From NCBI GenBank assembly GCA_949289935.1, contig CASEQD010000009.1, positions 1 to 37,071 of the forward strand: 37,071 nt of DNA, written 5' to 3'. Shown one piece after another: positions 1-8,516 of the stretch. Every line of letters starts with the position of its first letter. The stretch's first letter is position 1. A program made the position numbers and the translations under genes. A model generated the notes under the pieces. It saw only the letters and a program-made list of their open reading frames with translations, made no database searches and was not told where the DNA came from. Source of the DNA: an uncultured Pseudomonadota bacterium. GTDB lineage: Bacteria; Pseudomonadota; Alphaproteobacteria; RF32; CAG-239.

Positions 1-27
1 CAGTATCACCCTGGAAATACTTTTCAT
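1..27 (-). CDS. 5' end of a truncated minus-strand gene
   Basis: Only nine codons (MKSISRVIL) lie inside the window and the gene runs off its left edge. The start is supported by a strong Shine-Dalgarno GGAGG on the minus strand (complement of positions 33-37), five bases before the ATG. The short basic then hydrophobic beginning could be a signal peptide or membrane anchor. No function can be given. Confidence 0.45.
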
Positions 28-128
28 CACATCCTCCCTGTTTGTCATCACATTTATGAGGATAACACAAAAGCTGCGAGATGTAAAGCATTATTTTCAT
101 AAGCATACGAAAAAAATGACAAAGAAAA

Positions 129-182
129 TCCCTTATCTTAAAACGAACAGTATCCGGAATTTGGACGGTTCAAGATAAGGGA
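129..182 (-). terminator. Intrinsic terminator downstream of lexA
   Basis: A perfect 11-bp inverted repeat (129-139 with 172-182) encloses a 32-nt loop. On the minus strand it is followed by TTTTCTTT. It sits 20 bases after the lexA stop codon. The loop is unusually long for a terminator and contains a GAAC/GTTC pair that could extend the fold. Confidence 0.65.
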
Positions 183-202
183 GAAGTTTTATGCTTCTAA
201 AA

Positions 203-859
203 CTAGTGATATGTTCTTATCAAGCCGGATAAAATGCCTTGAATTTTTACGCGGCCGGCATGAAAACGACGGGTTTCATAATTCTTATTCATGGGGATAA
301 GCAAAATTTCATTGCCTTCGCGCTTTAAAATTTTCAAAGTTGCTTCGGCATCATCAACCAAAGCAACGACAATATCACCGTTTTGAGCGCTTTCCGTTCG
401 TCGAATAATAACGGTATCTCCGTCAAAGATACCGCCTTCAATCATAGATTCTCCTTCGACTTTCAAGGCATAAAACTGTCCATGGCTGACCATTTCAAAC
501 GGAACGGATACTTTCTCCGATTCATCGGCAATAGCTTCAATCGGTGTTCCGGCGGCGATTTTGCCGTAAAGAGGAATTTGTGCTGCGCTGTTTTGTAAAG
601 CTGTTTCCCGTTTTTTTTCTTCCTCAATAATTGCCCGGGGTTTGAATTTTGGCATTTTCAACACCTCAAGAGCTCTGGCTTTATGCGGAAGCTTGCGGAT
701 AAACTCACGTTCTTCCAGTGCTGAAATTAAAGAATAAATGCCTGATTTTGATTTTAATCCGACCGCATCTTTCATTTCTTCAAAAGAAGGGCAGCAGCCT
801 GTTTCTTTCAACACTTTGTTAATAAACATCAGCAACTTATATTGTTTTTCCGTCAGCAT
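203..859 (-). CDS. lexA: LexA repressor, SOS regulator and autoprotease
   Basis: LexA represses DNA-damage genes and cleaves itself when activated by RecA filaments. The 218-residue protein has an N-terminal winged helix-turn-helix (about 1-65). A linker leads to the cleavage bond A103-G104 in the segment IAAGTP. The C-terminal S24 peptidase domain carries the nucleophile S138 (GESM) and the general base K176 (TLKIL). Length and order match the alphaproteobacterial family. A LexA box lies directly upstream at 898-912, so the gene is very probably autoregulated. It is followed by its own terminator. No mutation is seen in the catalytic residues, so it should be functional. Confidence 0.97.
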   Translation of the reverse strand: MLTEKQYKLLMFINKVLKETGCCPSFEEMKDAVGLKSKSGIYSLISALEEREFIRKLPHKARALEVLKMPKFKPRAIIEEEKKRETALQNSAAQIPLYGKIAAGTPIEAIADESEKVSVPFEMVSHGQFYALKVEGESMIEGGIFDGDTVIIRRTESAQNGDIVVALVDDAEATLKILKREGNEILLIPMNKNYETRRFHAGRVKIQGILSGLIRTYH

Positions 860-878
860 AAAAAATCCCCGAAAAAAA

Positions 879-912
879 GTAGAACACTTTACAAAATGTT
901 CTACTTTAGTTC
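879..912. promoter_or_regulatory. LexA operator upstream of lexA
   Basis: Positions 898-912 read GTTCTACTTTAGTTC, an exact match to the alphaproteobacterial LexA box GTTC-N7-GTTC. Overlapping it is a perfect inverted repeat, GTAGAACA (879-886) with TGTTCTAC (897-904), separated by 10 bases. Both lie 20-55 bases before the lexA start, where repression would be expected. Whether LexA uses the direct or the inverted arrangement, or both, cannot be told from sequence alone. Confidence 0.85.
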
Positions 913-934
913 TTTTTAAAAGTCAAGAGGACAA

Positions 935-2053
935 TCATTTTTCATTTGATTTTTTTTCTTTAATCAAACGCAAAATATTTTCCTGCTTGAATTTTGCAGA
1001 AGAAACATTTTTGATTTTGCGGACTTCCAGAGCATCAACGGAAGCAATGGCTACGCTCTTTTTTTTGTTGGCAAGTTGTTTTTTCAAATCTTCGCGCAGT
1101 TGGAGCATTTTTTCTTTTTGCAGCTTGTGCTGTTGCATCGAAAACCAGCTTTGATTATCGTCATGCGCGGGCGAAACTTTTGACAGCAGTGCCGAAAACT
1201 GTTTTTCTTTCCATGAAATTGTTGAATCTTTCAGTAGCGCCGAAGCTTTTTTTACCAGATCGCCGCTTCTTTCTTTAACCAGAATGCCGATAAATTCTTC
1301 CGAATTCAAAACCTTCTCGTCACCGTCATGTTTTTGTGTATAATCAATAATTTTTTTTGCAATTTTACCGCGCCAGGCCGGGCGTTCAATCAGCAGCTGA
1401 TGCATGCATGAGATAATGGCGGGATGAAGTTTGGCAATATTGATTTTTTCACCGGATTTATTGATGATGTCCTGAACGGCTTTAAAATTATCCGGATTAT
1501 ATTCCTGCGTCAGATAATCTTCCTGACTCAGAGTCATTTCATTTTCATACAAACGGGATGTTTTTTGCCAGTTTCCCTTGTCAATTCCGCCCTTTGAGAG
1601 CATATTGTAAACATTTTTATATTCTTCTTTGCCTTTCAGCCAGCGTAGATATTTCTGAGCGTGTTGCGGACTGAGTTGATTAATGCCGCGGTAATTTCCT
1701 GTATCGTTCCATGTTCCGGCAGAGTTTATTTTTTTGCCGATGCCGGCGCCTCTGGTTTCATAGGTGGATGCCAGCCAACAGGGAGAACCGTTGCATATTT
1801 CATTATAATATTTTCCGGGATAGGCTTTGGGTGCCGTCGACATTACGAATGTCCGGGAAGTTATGTTTTCTTTGGAACCGGTTTTATAATTGACGTTTTC
1901 TTTCTTGTTGATTTCGTTTAAGCCGGCTCCTCCTGTATCCGTATCCGCTGCCGCTTTTGTCGTCAGACCGCTTGATAACATTAAAGCTGCCGGAACATAC
2001 AATTTCAGTTTGTCGCGGATTTTTTTCCATAGTTTTTCTTTTTTCTCTGTCAT
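935..2053 (-). CDS. Secreted protein with a lysozyme-like segment
   Basis: This 372-residue protein is not a family I recognise by name. A basic N-terminus is followed by a hydrophobic stretch (about 19-34, ending TTKAAAD), which looks like a signal peptide, so it is probably exported. Around residues 95-135 the pattern YETRG, then about 20 residues, then YRGINQLS recalls the catalytic Glu and the GLxQ motif of transglycosylase/lysozyme folds; this is inference only. The C-terminal third is lysine-rich and probably coiled-coil (WFSMQQHKLQKEKMLQLRED). The gene follows the divergent lysS promoter region and points toward lexA. Its Shine-Dalgarno is weak (GAAAG). A peptidoglycan-active enzyme is the leading guess. 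Confidence 0.8.
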   Translation of the reverse strand: MTEKKEKLWKKIRDKLKLYVPAALMLSSGLTTKAAADTDTGGAGLNEINKKENVNYKTGSKENITSRTFVMSTAPKAYPGKYYNEICNGSPCWLASTYETRGAGIGKKINSAGTWNDTGNYRGINQLSPQHAQKYLRWLKGKEEYKNVYNMLSKGGIDKGNWQKTSRLYENEMTLSQEDYLTQEYNPDNFKAVQDIINKSGEKINIAKLHPAIISCMHQLLIERPAWRGKIAKKIIDYTQKHDGDEKVLNSEEFIGILVKERSGDLVKKASALLKDSTISWKEKQFSALLSKVSPAHDDNQSWFSMQQHKLQKEKMLQLREDLKKQLANKKKSVAIASVDALEVRKIKNVSSAKFKQENILRLIKEKKSNEK

Positions 2054-2154
2054 CTTTCGTTTACTGCCCTAAAAATTACCTCATATTTACAACAGATTAT
2101 AGTATTTTTTTTATTTAAAATAAAGACATTTTATAGAAAAAAACGAATTATTTA

Positions 2155-2182
2155 TTGAAAATTTGCAGGATATGTTTATAGT
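2155..2182 (+). promoter_or_regulatory. Sigma70-like promoter for lysS
   Basis: TTGAAA (2155-2160), a 16-bp spacer and TATAGT (2177-2182) lie about 40 bases before the lysS start codon. The surrounding 2060-2220 interval is very AT-rich and separates two divergent genes. Confidence 0.55.
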
Positions 2183-2224
2183 AAAGAACCAAATGTTGAA
2201 AAATTTTTTTAAGGAAGGCCTTTA

Positions 2225-3697
2225 ATGACTGCTGAAAGTACCATTCACCGTGACTCTCGTCTGACAAAACTGCATGCTTTGGAAGATCGGGGATATAATC
2301 CGTATCCTTATTGTTTTAAACCAGATTCTTTTGCGGCTGATTTGCAGGAAAAATATAAAGATTTGGAAGCCGGTGTTGATACACAGGACAGGGTAACGGT
2401 TGCCGGCCGAGCCATGGCGGTAAGAAACAGCGGCATGTTTATCGATTTAAAAGATGTCAGCGGAAAAATACAGGTCTTCTGCCATAAAAAACATTTGGAT
2501 GAAGAAGGTTTGGCTCTGCTGAAAAATCTGGACGTCGGAGATATTGTCGGTATATCAGGTTTCGTGCGTCGGACGCCTCGTGGCGAACTTTCGGTTGCCG
2601 CTGAAAAATTTGACATTATCGCCAAATCATTGCAGCCTTTGCCTGAAAAATTTCACGGATTGACCGATGTCGACGCCCGCTACCGCCAGCGTTATGTCGA
2701 TTTTATCATGAATGATGAGGCTAAGGAAATTTTCAGCCGCCGCTGCCGGATAACTTCTGCCGTCCGCCGCTATTTTGAAGAACATGGTTTTCTTGAAGTC
2801 GAAACGCCGATGCTGCATCCGATTATGGGGGGAGCAAATGCCAAACCGTTTATAACCCACCACAACGCCCTGGATATGGATTTATATTTGCGCATTGCGC
2901 CGGAGCTTTATCTTAAAAGGCTGGTTGTCGGAGGTTTTGACCGGGTGTTTGAAATCGGGCGCAATTTCCGCAATGAAGGAATTGATAAAAGCCACAATCC
3001 CGAGTTTACGGCTTTGGAAGCTTATCAGGCCTATGCGGATTATAACGATATGGCTGCTCTGATTCCCGATTTGATCCGTTATGTGGCGGAACAGGTATTG
3101 AAAACGCCGGTTATTAAAGTTGGAGAGTACGAAATTGATTTATCTCGGCCTTGGGCAAAAAAATCGATGCTTGAGCTGATAAAAGAGCATACCGGGGTCG
3201 ATTTTATGGAAGCTGAAGGTGTCGAAGAAGCAAAAATCCTGGCAAAATCGGTCGGAGTAGATGCTTCAGACTGTATTTCTTGGGGAAAAGTCGTATCTGA
3301 AGTATTTGATGCAAAGGTTGAAGCTTCTCTCATTCAGCCCACGTTGGTTATGGACATGCCTCGCGATATTTCGCCCCTTGCCAAAACGCATCGCAGCAAT
3401 CCCCGGCTGGTTGAACATTTTGATGCCTATATTGCCGGCATGGAAATGGGATGTGCTTATTCCGAATTGTCCAATCCTCTGGAACAGCGTGCAAGGTTTG
3501 AAGCCCAGTGTGCAGATCGTGAAGCCGGCGATGATGAAGCTCAGATGCTGGATGAAGATTTTGTTACCGCGCTTGAAAACGGTTTTCCTCCGACCGGAGG
3601 CATGGGCATGGGCATTGACCGTTTGGCTATTTTGCTGACCGGAGCCGAAACTATCCGCGATGTTATAGCCTTTCCGACTTTGCGCAAAAGAGATTAA
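2225..3697 (+). CDS. lysS: Lysyl-tRNA synthetase, class II
   Basis: The enzyme charges tRNA-Lys with lysine in the cytoplasm. The 490-residue protein has an N-terminal OB-fold anticodon-binding domain (roughly 55-150, [17 protein letters not shown]). The class II catalytic core follows: motif 1 around [15 protein letters not shown], motif 2 [11 protein letters not shown], and motif 3 [14 protein letters not shown] near the C-terminus. The start has a good AAGGAAGG ribosome site. Many alphaproteobacteria use the unrelated class I enzyme (LysK), so a class II enzyme is of taxonomic interest. The deacetylase gene begins 22 bases downstream and is probably co-transcribed. Confidence 0.97.
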   Translation: MTAESTIHRDSRLTKLHALEDRGYNPYPYCFKPDSFAADLQEKYKDLEAGVDTQDRVTVAGRAMAVRNSGMFIDLKDVSGKIQVFCHKKHLDEEGLALLKNLDVGDIVGISGFVRRTPRGELSVAAEKFDIIAKSLQPLPEKFHGLTDVDARYRQRYVDFIMNDEAKEIFSRRCRITSAVRRYFEEHGFLEVETPMLHPIMGGANAKPFITHHNALDMDLYLRIAPELYLKRLVVGGFDRVFEIGRNFRNEGIDKSHNPEFTALEAYQAYADYNDMAALIPDLIRYVAEQVLKTPVIKVGEYEIDLSRPWAKKSMLELIKEHTGVDFMEAEGVEEAKILAKSVGVDASDCISWGKVVSEVFDAKVEASLIQPTLVMDMPRDISPLAKTHRSNPRLVEHFDAYIAGMEMGCAYSELSNPLEQRARFEAQCADREAGDDEAQMLDEDFVTALENGFPPTGGMGMGIDRLAILLTGAETIRDVIAFPTLRKRD

Positions 3698-3718
3698 CTT
3701 AATGTGCACGGGGAAAAA

Positions 3719-4963
3719 ATGCCCGAAAATCCCGGAAAAATAAAATCAGGACAGCACTTGCCCAGAACTCAAAAACAGCATTTGTGGGGGTGGCGTCTCG
3801 CTTTTGTCTCGTTTTTGCTGATTTGTCTTTTTTATGCCTGCCACCCGCTCATTTTTTCTCCGGAGCCGGTCATCGGATATGACGGTGACGAAGAAGTTGT
3901 AGACGGGAATAATTTTAGCGGAGAAAAAGCAAAGCTTTCCGGCGGCAGAGATAAAAAATCCCTTTCGGAGGAAAATCGTTTGACATCCGCTGAATTTCGC
4001 TTGGCGGAAGCCTGTCTGAATGAAGACTTGAGCAATTGTTACAATTATTCCTACCCGGAAGGTTTTATCGGTACGGAAAACGGCATATCGACAAGCGATG
4101 ACATTGCTTTTCTTCTGGATGCTCTCTCAATGAATGAAATATCCGATGAAGAAAGCTACCGGCTTTATGAAGAAGATCTGCCTGAAAATATTATTGAAGA
4201 CGATGCCGGAAAAAGCGGAAAATACGTTCATTACAATCACAAAGACATAAAATCAATTAACATTTCTTTACAGCACAAACCCGCTTATTGGGGTGAAACG
4301 CCTCTTATTGCGGTAGTCATTGATGATATGGGGGTTAATGTCGGGCGCAGCAGTGATATCATAAAATTAAAAGCCCCGTTAACATCGTCTTTTCTGACAT
4401 ATGGACCGCAGCTGTCCAGACAGATTGCCGCAGCACAAAATGCCGGACATGAGATTATGGCGCATGTGCCGATGGAACCGCATCGCGATTTATATACGGC
4501 GCCGGACGGATTGAAAGTGAATATGGAAGACGATGAACTGAAACGCAATTTTGAAATTATGCTGAAAAAGTTTCCCGGCGTGAGAGGTGTAAACAATCAC
4601 ATGGGAAGCAAATTTACCGAAAACGAACAAAAAATGTCGGATATTATGGAAGTTTTGGCGGCGCACAAACTGTTTTTTCTCGATTCGAAAACCACGCCGA
4701 AATCAGTTGGTGAAAAAACGGCGCGTAAACATGGCGTCGAATATGCCCACCGCCATGTTTTTCTGGATAATAAAAATGACAAAAAATATATATTGAACCA
4801 GTTGGCTCAAACCGAGCGCATTGCACGCAAAAACGGTTATGCGGTTGCAATCGGACATCCTAAAAGCCAGACTTATGAAGCCCTGAAAGAATGGCTGCCG
4901 ACATTGGAACAAAAAAAACTTAAACTTGTTCATATGAGCAGAATTGTGGACGGATTGAATTAA
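3719..4963 (+). CDS. Divergent polysaccharide deacetylase family protein (YibQ-like)
   Basis: The C-terminal 240 residues match the divergent polysaccharide deacetylase family (DUF610): a VVIDDMG start, PLTSSFLTYGP, AGHEIMAHVPMEP, GVRGVNNHMGS, FFLDSKTTP and AVAIGHP. The conserved Asp and His residues of the NodB-like metal site are present. The N-terminus has one membrane segment (LAFVSFLLICLFYACHPLIF), then a long acidic, low-complexity linker, so the enzyme domain is anchored and probably periplasmic. The ATG at 3719, preceded by GGGGA, is preferred over an in-frame GTG at 3704 that lacks a ribosome site. The substrate is unknown; family members are linked to the cell envelope. Confidence 0.88.
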   Translation: MPENPGKIKSGQHLPRTQKQHLWGWRLAFVSFLLICLFYACHPLIFSPEPVIGYDGDEEVVDGNNFSGEKAKLSGGRDKKSLSEENRLTSAEFRLAEACLNEDLSNCYNYSYPEGFIGTENGISTSDDIAFLLDALSMNEISDEESYRLYEEDLPENIIEDDAGKSGKYVHYNHKDIKSINISLQHKPAYWGETPLIAVVIDDMGVNVGRSSDIIKLKAPLTSSFLTYGPQLSRQIAAAQNAGHEIMAHVPMEPHRDLYTAPDGLKVNMEDDELKRNFEIMLKKFPGVRGVNNHMGSKFTENEQKMSDIMEVLAAHKLFFLDSKTTPKSVGEKTARKHGVEYAHRHVFLDNKNDKKYILNQLAQTERIARKNGYAVAIGHPKSQTYEALKEWLPTLEQKKLKLVHMSRIVDGLN

Positions 4964-5032
4964 AAACTTTTTTAAAACGGCTTGTCGCCGGAATTGTATT
5001 TCTAACCGAAAAATTAAATGAAAGGAAGAAAA

Positions 5033-5521
5033 ATGCAGATAACAATGAAAGGAAATCCGATTACCCTTAAAGGAAAAATGTTGAAAACGGGCGATAAATT
5101 TCCGGCATTTACCTTGACAGATAATAATTTGGGAACAGTTTCGTCAGAAGATTTAAAAGGTCTGCGCGTTTTTTTAACGGTTCCGTCGCTGGATACTGGT
5201 ATTTGTGATATGGAAGTTCGGACTTTCAATAAAAAAGCCGCGGAAATCAAAAATACGCATATTTATGCCGTGAGTATGGATTTGCCGTTTGCCCAGGCCA
5301 GATGGTGCGGATCTGCCGGAGTGGAAAACGTCAAAACCCTGTCAGATTACCAAAAACGCGAATTCGGCCAGGCAACAGGAACTTTAATTGAAGGGCTGGA
5401 ACTTTTGGCTCGTGCGGTTTTTGTCGTTGATGAAAATAATGTTGTTCTCTACGCCGAATATGTTCCGGAAGTTAGCAGCCATCCGGATTATGAAGCGGTT
5501 TATAAGGTTTTGTTAAAATAA
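5033..5521 (+). CDS. tpx: Thiol peroxidase Tpx (atypical 2-Cys peroxiredoxin)
   Basis: Tpx reduces lipid and hydrogen peroxides with electrons from thioredoxin. The 162-residue product has the peroxidatic cysteine C58 in PSLDTGIC and the resolving cysteine C92 in ARWCGSAG. Their spacing of 34 residues equals that of E. coli Tpx (C61 and C95). The C-terminal DENNVVLYAEYVPE segment also fits the family. The start at 5033 has AAGGAAG just upstream and aligns with known Tpx N-termini (MQITMKGNPITL); an upstream ATG at 5018 has no such site. Confidence 0.95.
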   Translation: MQITMKGNPITLKGKMLKTGDKFPAFTLTDNNLGTVSSEDLKGLRVFLTVPSLDTGICDMEVRTFNKKAAEIKNTHIYAVSMDLPFAQARWCGSAGVENVKTLSDYQKREFGQATGTLIEGLELLARAVFVVDENNVVLYAEYVPEVSSHPDYEAVYKVLLK

Positions 5522-5604
5522 AATATTTATGATAATAAAAAACACAAGATATAAAATATTTTTTACAAGCAGAAGAAAAAGGACAAAGAGAAAGATAACA
5601 TTTT

Positions 5605-7131
5605 TCAATGCGAATGCAAAGAAAGCAAACGTAATATATTAAAGGTACGCTGTTCTTGACGCTCGGTGCAAAATGCCAGCAGATTTTCTCCTTTGATTTT
5701 CAGGGGAATAATAATCCGCCGGCTTTTTTGCCCGTCAGCCCGTTGATAGATAACCTCAAGTTTTTGATGCCGGAAAATAGCGTCATTTAAAATTTTCAGA
5801 CGTTCGGCATCGGAAATGACGCCTTTGTCAAAAGGATTTTTCAACCGGTTTAAAAATTCAATAATTCTGTAATCAGTCAGAATATCGCGGCGATGAACGG
5901 GACGGGTCAGCGAAATTCCTTCAAGGGAAGTACAACGGCTGAGCGCCACATAGAGCTGTCCGGCGGAAAAGGCGCCGCGTCCCATATCTATCGTGATTTT
6001 GGAAAAGGTTTTTCCCTGACTCTTGTGAATGGTAATTGCCCAGGCCAGCCGGAACGGAAATTGCGTAAAAGAACCAACGGATTCGGAAACAATATGTTCG
6101 TTTTCTTTCCGATACTTGAAAATTTCCCAGGTATAAGGCAGAACCCGGACAATTTTATGTGTATCCTGCAAACGGACTTTAACAAAAGTATTTCCGCCGG
6201 CATCTTCGGCAATATCTTCAATTTGACCGACGGAACCGTTGACCCAGCGGTTTTTCACATCATTGTTCAAAAACATAATTTGTGCCCCGGTCTTAAATTC
6301 AAGTCGCTCGGCGGTCGGATAATAATCTTTGCTGAAGGCACCTTCCGTTTCGGCAACGGCGACATGCAGTGGCGAAGACAGAGCTTCCAGTTTTTGACGA
6401 TTGATGTCGTCAGCCAGACGATTGGTTGGCGTAAAAGTAATGCTGAAATCCGCATTACCGGCATTTTCTCGGCGGATATGACTGTTAAGCAGGGTGATGT
6501 CTCCGTCATCGGCCTGATTGGCCCGGATGCGGTTGAGCAGATTTATAAAAACGGAGTCGTTTTGGCGGTAAATGATTTTCAGTTCAACAAATTTCAAGCG
6601 GATATCCTTAAAAACTTTTGCATCAAAAAAATAAGGAGAAGCGTAATATGTTTCAAAAATTTCCTGCTCATCATTGGTAACAACCGGAGGAAGTTGATAC
6701 ATGTCGCCGACAAAAACCATTTGCACCCCGCCGAAAACAGCCCCGGGCGTGGGGCCGTAAATTTTAAGAAAGGCATTGATGCAGTCAAGCAAATCGGCTC
6801 TCAGCATGGAGACTTCATCAATAAAAACAGTCTCCAGGTTGCGAAAAATGCCAAGGCTTCGGGGGCGGATTTCCAGATTCTCTATTTTGGAAACCGTAAC
6901 ATTAATCGGAAAATTAAAAAAACGGTGAATTGTTTGTCCCCTGACATTCAGGGCGGCGACGCCCGTAGGTGCAAGAATAACCAGATCTTTCGGACAGTGT
7001 TTATAACAATAATCCAAAAGAGTAGACTTCCCCGTTCCGGCTTTTCCTGTAATGAAAAGATGGTCCTGGGAATTATTTATGATGTCAAGCGCCTGGGCAA
7101 ATTCGGCGTTTATTTCAGGGGTAGTTGTCAT
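5605..7131 (-). CDS. Pif1-family helicase with C-terminal WYL domain
   Basis: This 508-residue protein is a superfamily 1B DNA helicase. It shows Walker A GKAGTGKST (29-37), the Pif1 signature around APTGVAALN and GQTIHRFF (54-72), Walker B VFIDEVSML (102-110) and motif III GDMYQLPPV (142-150). Late motifs are AITIHKSQGKTF and YVALSRC. After about residue 445 comes a WYL-type domain (KLEVIYQRADGQKSRRIIIP, then LLAFCTERQEQRTFNI). In the Thermotoga elfii Pif1 the WYL domain has been described as an accessory single-stranded DNA binding module. The likely role is unwinding DNA structures or stalled replication intermediates. It is convergent with tpx and divergent from slyX. Confidence 0.93.
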   Translation of the reverse strand: MTTTPEINAEFAQALDIINNSQDHLFITGKAGTGKSTLLDYCYKHCPKDLVILAPTGVAALNVRGQTIHRFFNFPINVTVSKIENLEIRPRSLGIFRNLETVFIDEVSMLRADLLDCINAFLKIYGPTPGAVFGGVQMVFVGDMYQLPPVVTNDEQEIFETYYASPYFFDAKVFKDIRLKFVELKIIYRQNDSVFINLLNRIRANQADDGDITLLNSHIRRENAGNADFSITFTPTNRLADDINRQKLEALSSPLHVAVAETEGAFSKDYYPTAERLEFKTGAQIMFLNNDVKNRWVNGSVGQIEDIAEDAGGNTFVKVRLQDTHKIVRVLPYTWEIFKYRKENEHIVSESVGSFTQFPFRLAWAITIHKSQGKTFSKITIDMGRGAFSAGQLYVALSRCTSLEGISLTRPVHRRDILTDYRIIEFLNRLKNPFDKGVISDAERLKILNDAIFRHQKLEVIYQRADGQKSRRIIIPLKIKGENLLAFCTERQEQRTFNILRLLSLHSH

Positions 7132-7198
7132 TGCTTATTGTAAAACAAATTTTCCTGATATATATTTAATGCAAGAGTCATTATAACAGGTATTTTTT

Positions 7199-7408
7199 AT
7201 GAATAAAGAAGAATTGGAACAACGGCTGATAACTATTGAAACGGCGCTGGCCTGTCAGGAAAAAAACTTTGACGAGCTCAATCAGGTGGTGATAGAGCAG
7301 GGACGTCTGATAGATAAATTGTTAAAACAAAACATGTATATTATTGAAAATTTAACGGAAGATGTCGTAAAACCGTTATCGGAAGAAACGCCGCCGCCGC
7401 ATTACTAA
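7199..7408 (+). CDS. slyX: SlyX family protein
   Basis: A 69-residue coiled-coil protein (EELEQRLITIETALACQEKNF through RLIDKLLKQN) with the conserved proline-rich tail ending EETPPPHY, which is diagnostic of SlyX. The biochemical function of the family is not established. It starts 67 bases from the divergent helicase gene and is followed after 17 bases by the flavin reductase gene, so it probably leads that operon. Confidence 0.88.
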   Translation: MNKEELEQRLITIETALACQEKNFDELNQVVIEQGRLIDKLLKQNMYIIENLTEDVVKPLSEETPPPHY

Positions 7409-7425
7409 AAGCAAAAGGGAAAAAG

Positions 7426-7950
7426 ATGATAGACGAAAACGCATTATTTAAACTCACGCACGGGCTGTATGTATTGGGCGCCGTTGATGAAAAAAACGGC
7501 GGGCGTTTTGTCGGAAGCATCGTCGACGGTGTCATGCAGGTGGCAAACAAACCTTTTATCATTGCTCTTTCTTGCCACAATCGTAGCTATACCAAACAGT
7601 GTATAGAGAAAAGCAAACGTTTTTCTTTATCTGTTTTGTGCAAAAACATACCGCCTTTTGTGGTGGCAAATTTTGGTTTTCAAAGCAGCCGCAATATTGA
7701 TAAATGGAAAAATGTCGATTATATTGAAAAAAACGGTTTGCCATATCTGAAAGAAAATCTTGCCAGGCTTGAAGCCGTGGTGCGCCGGAAAATCGTTTAT
7801 GAAAGCAACACTTTGTTTCTGGCGGAGTTGTCTGACAGTGCCGGCCGGAATGAAGGGAGTCCTCTGACATATAATGATTATCGGGATTATTTCAAAAACG
7901 ATGTCATAAAATGTTTTACCGAATACAAACAGAAAGGAGAAAAACAATGA
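7426..7950 (+). CDS. Flavin reductase-like FMN-binding protein
   Basis: The 174-residue protein matches the flavin reductase-like (FMN-binding split barrel) family: [10 protein letters not shown] near the start, [22 protein letters not shown], then [32 protein letters not shown]. It overlaps the downstream rubredoxin gene by an ATGA junction. This equals the two halves of high-molecular-weight rubredoxin of anaerobes, in which the same modules are fused. The probable job is NAD(P)H- or flavin-linked electron transfer to rubredoxin for oxygen or nitric oxide defence; the final acceptor is not encoded nearby. Confidence 0.85.
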   Translation: MIDENALFKLTHGLYVLGAVDEKNGGRFVGSIVDGVMQVANKPFIIALSCHNRSYTKQCIEKSKRFSLSVLCKNIPPFVVANFGFQSSRNIDKWKNVDYIEKNGLPYLKENLARLEAVVRRKIVYESNTLFLAELSDSAGRNEGSPLTYNDYRDYFKNDVIKCFTEYKQKGEKQ

Positions 7951-8093
7951 GTGAAAATAAAGAAGAAAAATGGGTTTGCACCGTTTGCGAATATGTCTAT
8001 GACGGAGATGTTCCCTTTGAAGAATTGCCTGATGACTGGGCTTGTCCGGTATGCGGCGTCGGCAAAGAAATGTTTGAAAAAAGAAACGTATAA
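7947..8093 (+). CDS. Rubredoxin
   Basis: A 48-residue iron-sulfur protein with both CxxC knuckles, CTVC and CPVC, and the typical [17 protein letters not shown] end. It binds a single iron through four cysteines and carries one electron. The loop between the knuckles is shorter than in free-standing clostridial rubredoxins and resembles rubredoxin domains fused to other oxidoreductases. The start overlaps the flavin reductase stop (ATGA), with AAAGGAG upstream, so the two are translated together. Confidence 0.95.
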   Translation: MSENKEEKWVCTVCEYVYDGDVPFEELPDDWACPVCGVGKEMFEKRNV

Positions 8094-8102
8094 AAATAAT
8101 GG

Positions 8103-8130
8103 GGCAGAAGAATTGAAAAATTCTTCTGCC
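8103..8130. other. Perfect 12-bp hairpin with GAAA tetraloop
   Basis: GGCAGAAGAATT (8103-8114), the loop GAAA and its exact complement (8119-8130) lie between the rubredoxin stop and the next start codon at 8141. There is no T-run after it on the plus strand. It may be an RNA-processing or stability element, or a weak terminator. It could also limit access to the start of the downstream gene, which has no clear ribosome site. Confidence 0.7.
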
Positions 8131-8140
8131 GGATAAAAAA

Positions 8141-8494
8141 ATGAGTGAAGAACCGGTATTGGAAAAATTTTTTCCGGTCTTAATTCAGAGTTATATACGG
8201 TTGATGACGGTAGTCAGCTGTATTAAGGCCGAAGAAGCAGGCGGGGAATATGTTCCCCGTCCGGTTCGATTTTCCATTGCAAAAGATTTGTATCGGCAGC
8301 TGCGGGATTCTGAGTTGGATTCGCCGCTTTTCGGACTCCATCTTGATTATGATGAGAAAGCCGAAATACTGACCGTGGAAGCAGAACCTTTTGTGCTGGA
8401 ATGGTACTCTAATAAAATTATGCGCGAAGTGGCCTTAAAACAGGCCGGAGATTTTAAAAACCGCTATTCACATTTTATAAAACTTGCGGAATAG
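8141..8494 (+). CDS. Hypothetical cytoplasmic protein
   Basis: I do not recognise this 117-residue protein. It has no signal peptide or membrane segment and is mixed alpha/beta in character (FEPVRFSIAKDLYRQLRD-like middle; LTVEAEPFVLEWYSNKI near the end). It lies between rubredoxin and the SIMPL gene on the same strand, 22 bases before the latter, so it is probably in one transcript. The start codon follows an A-rich stretch without a Shine-Dalgarno site and sits ten bases after a stable hairpin. Confidence 0.7.
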   Translation: MSEEPVLEKFFPVLIQSYIRLMTVVSCIKAEEAGGEYVPRPVRFSIAKDLYRQLRDSELDSPLFGLHLDYDEKAEILTVEAEPFVLEWYSNKIMREVALKQAGDFKNRYSHFIKLAE

Positions 8495-8516
8495 CAAAGC
8501 AAATCAGGAGAAACAA

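Noticed and set aside
5522-5604. Intrinsic terminator between convergent tpx and the helicase gene
   Set aside because: Only AT-rich, self-complementary AAATATTT-type sequence is present; no stem of useful strength.
5893-7143. Plus-strand frame of 416 codons opposite the Pif1 gene
   Set aside because: It is the antisense of a well-conserved helicase and shows no family features; long antisense frames arise from codon bias.
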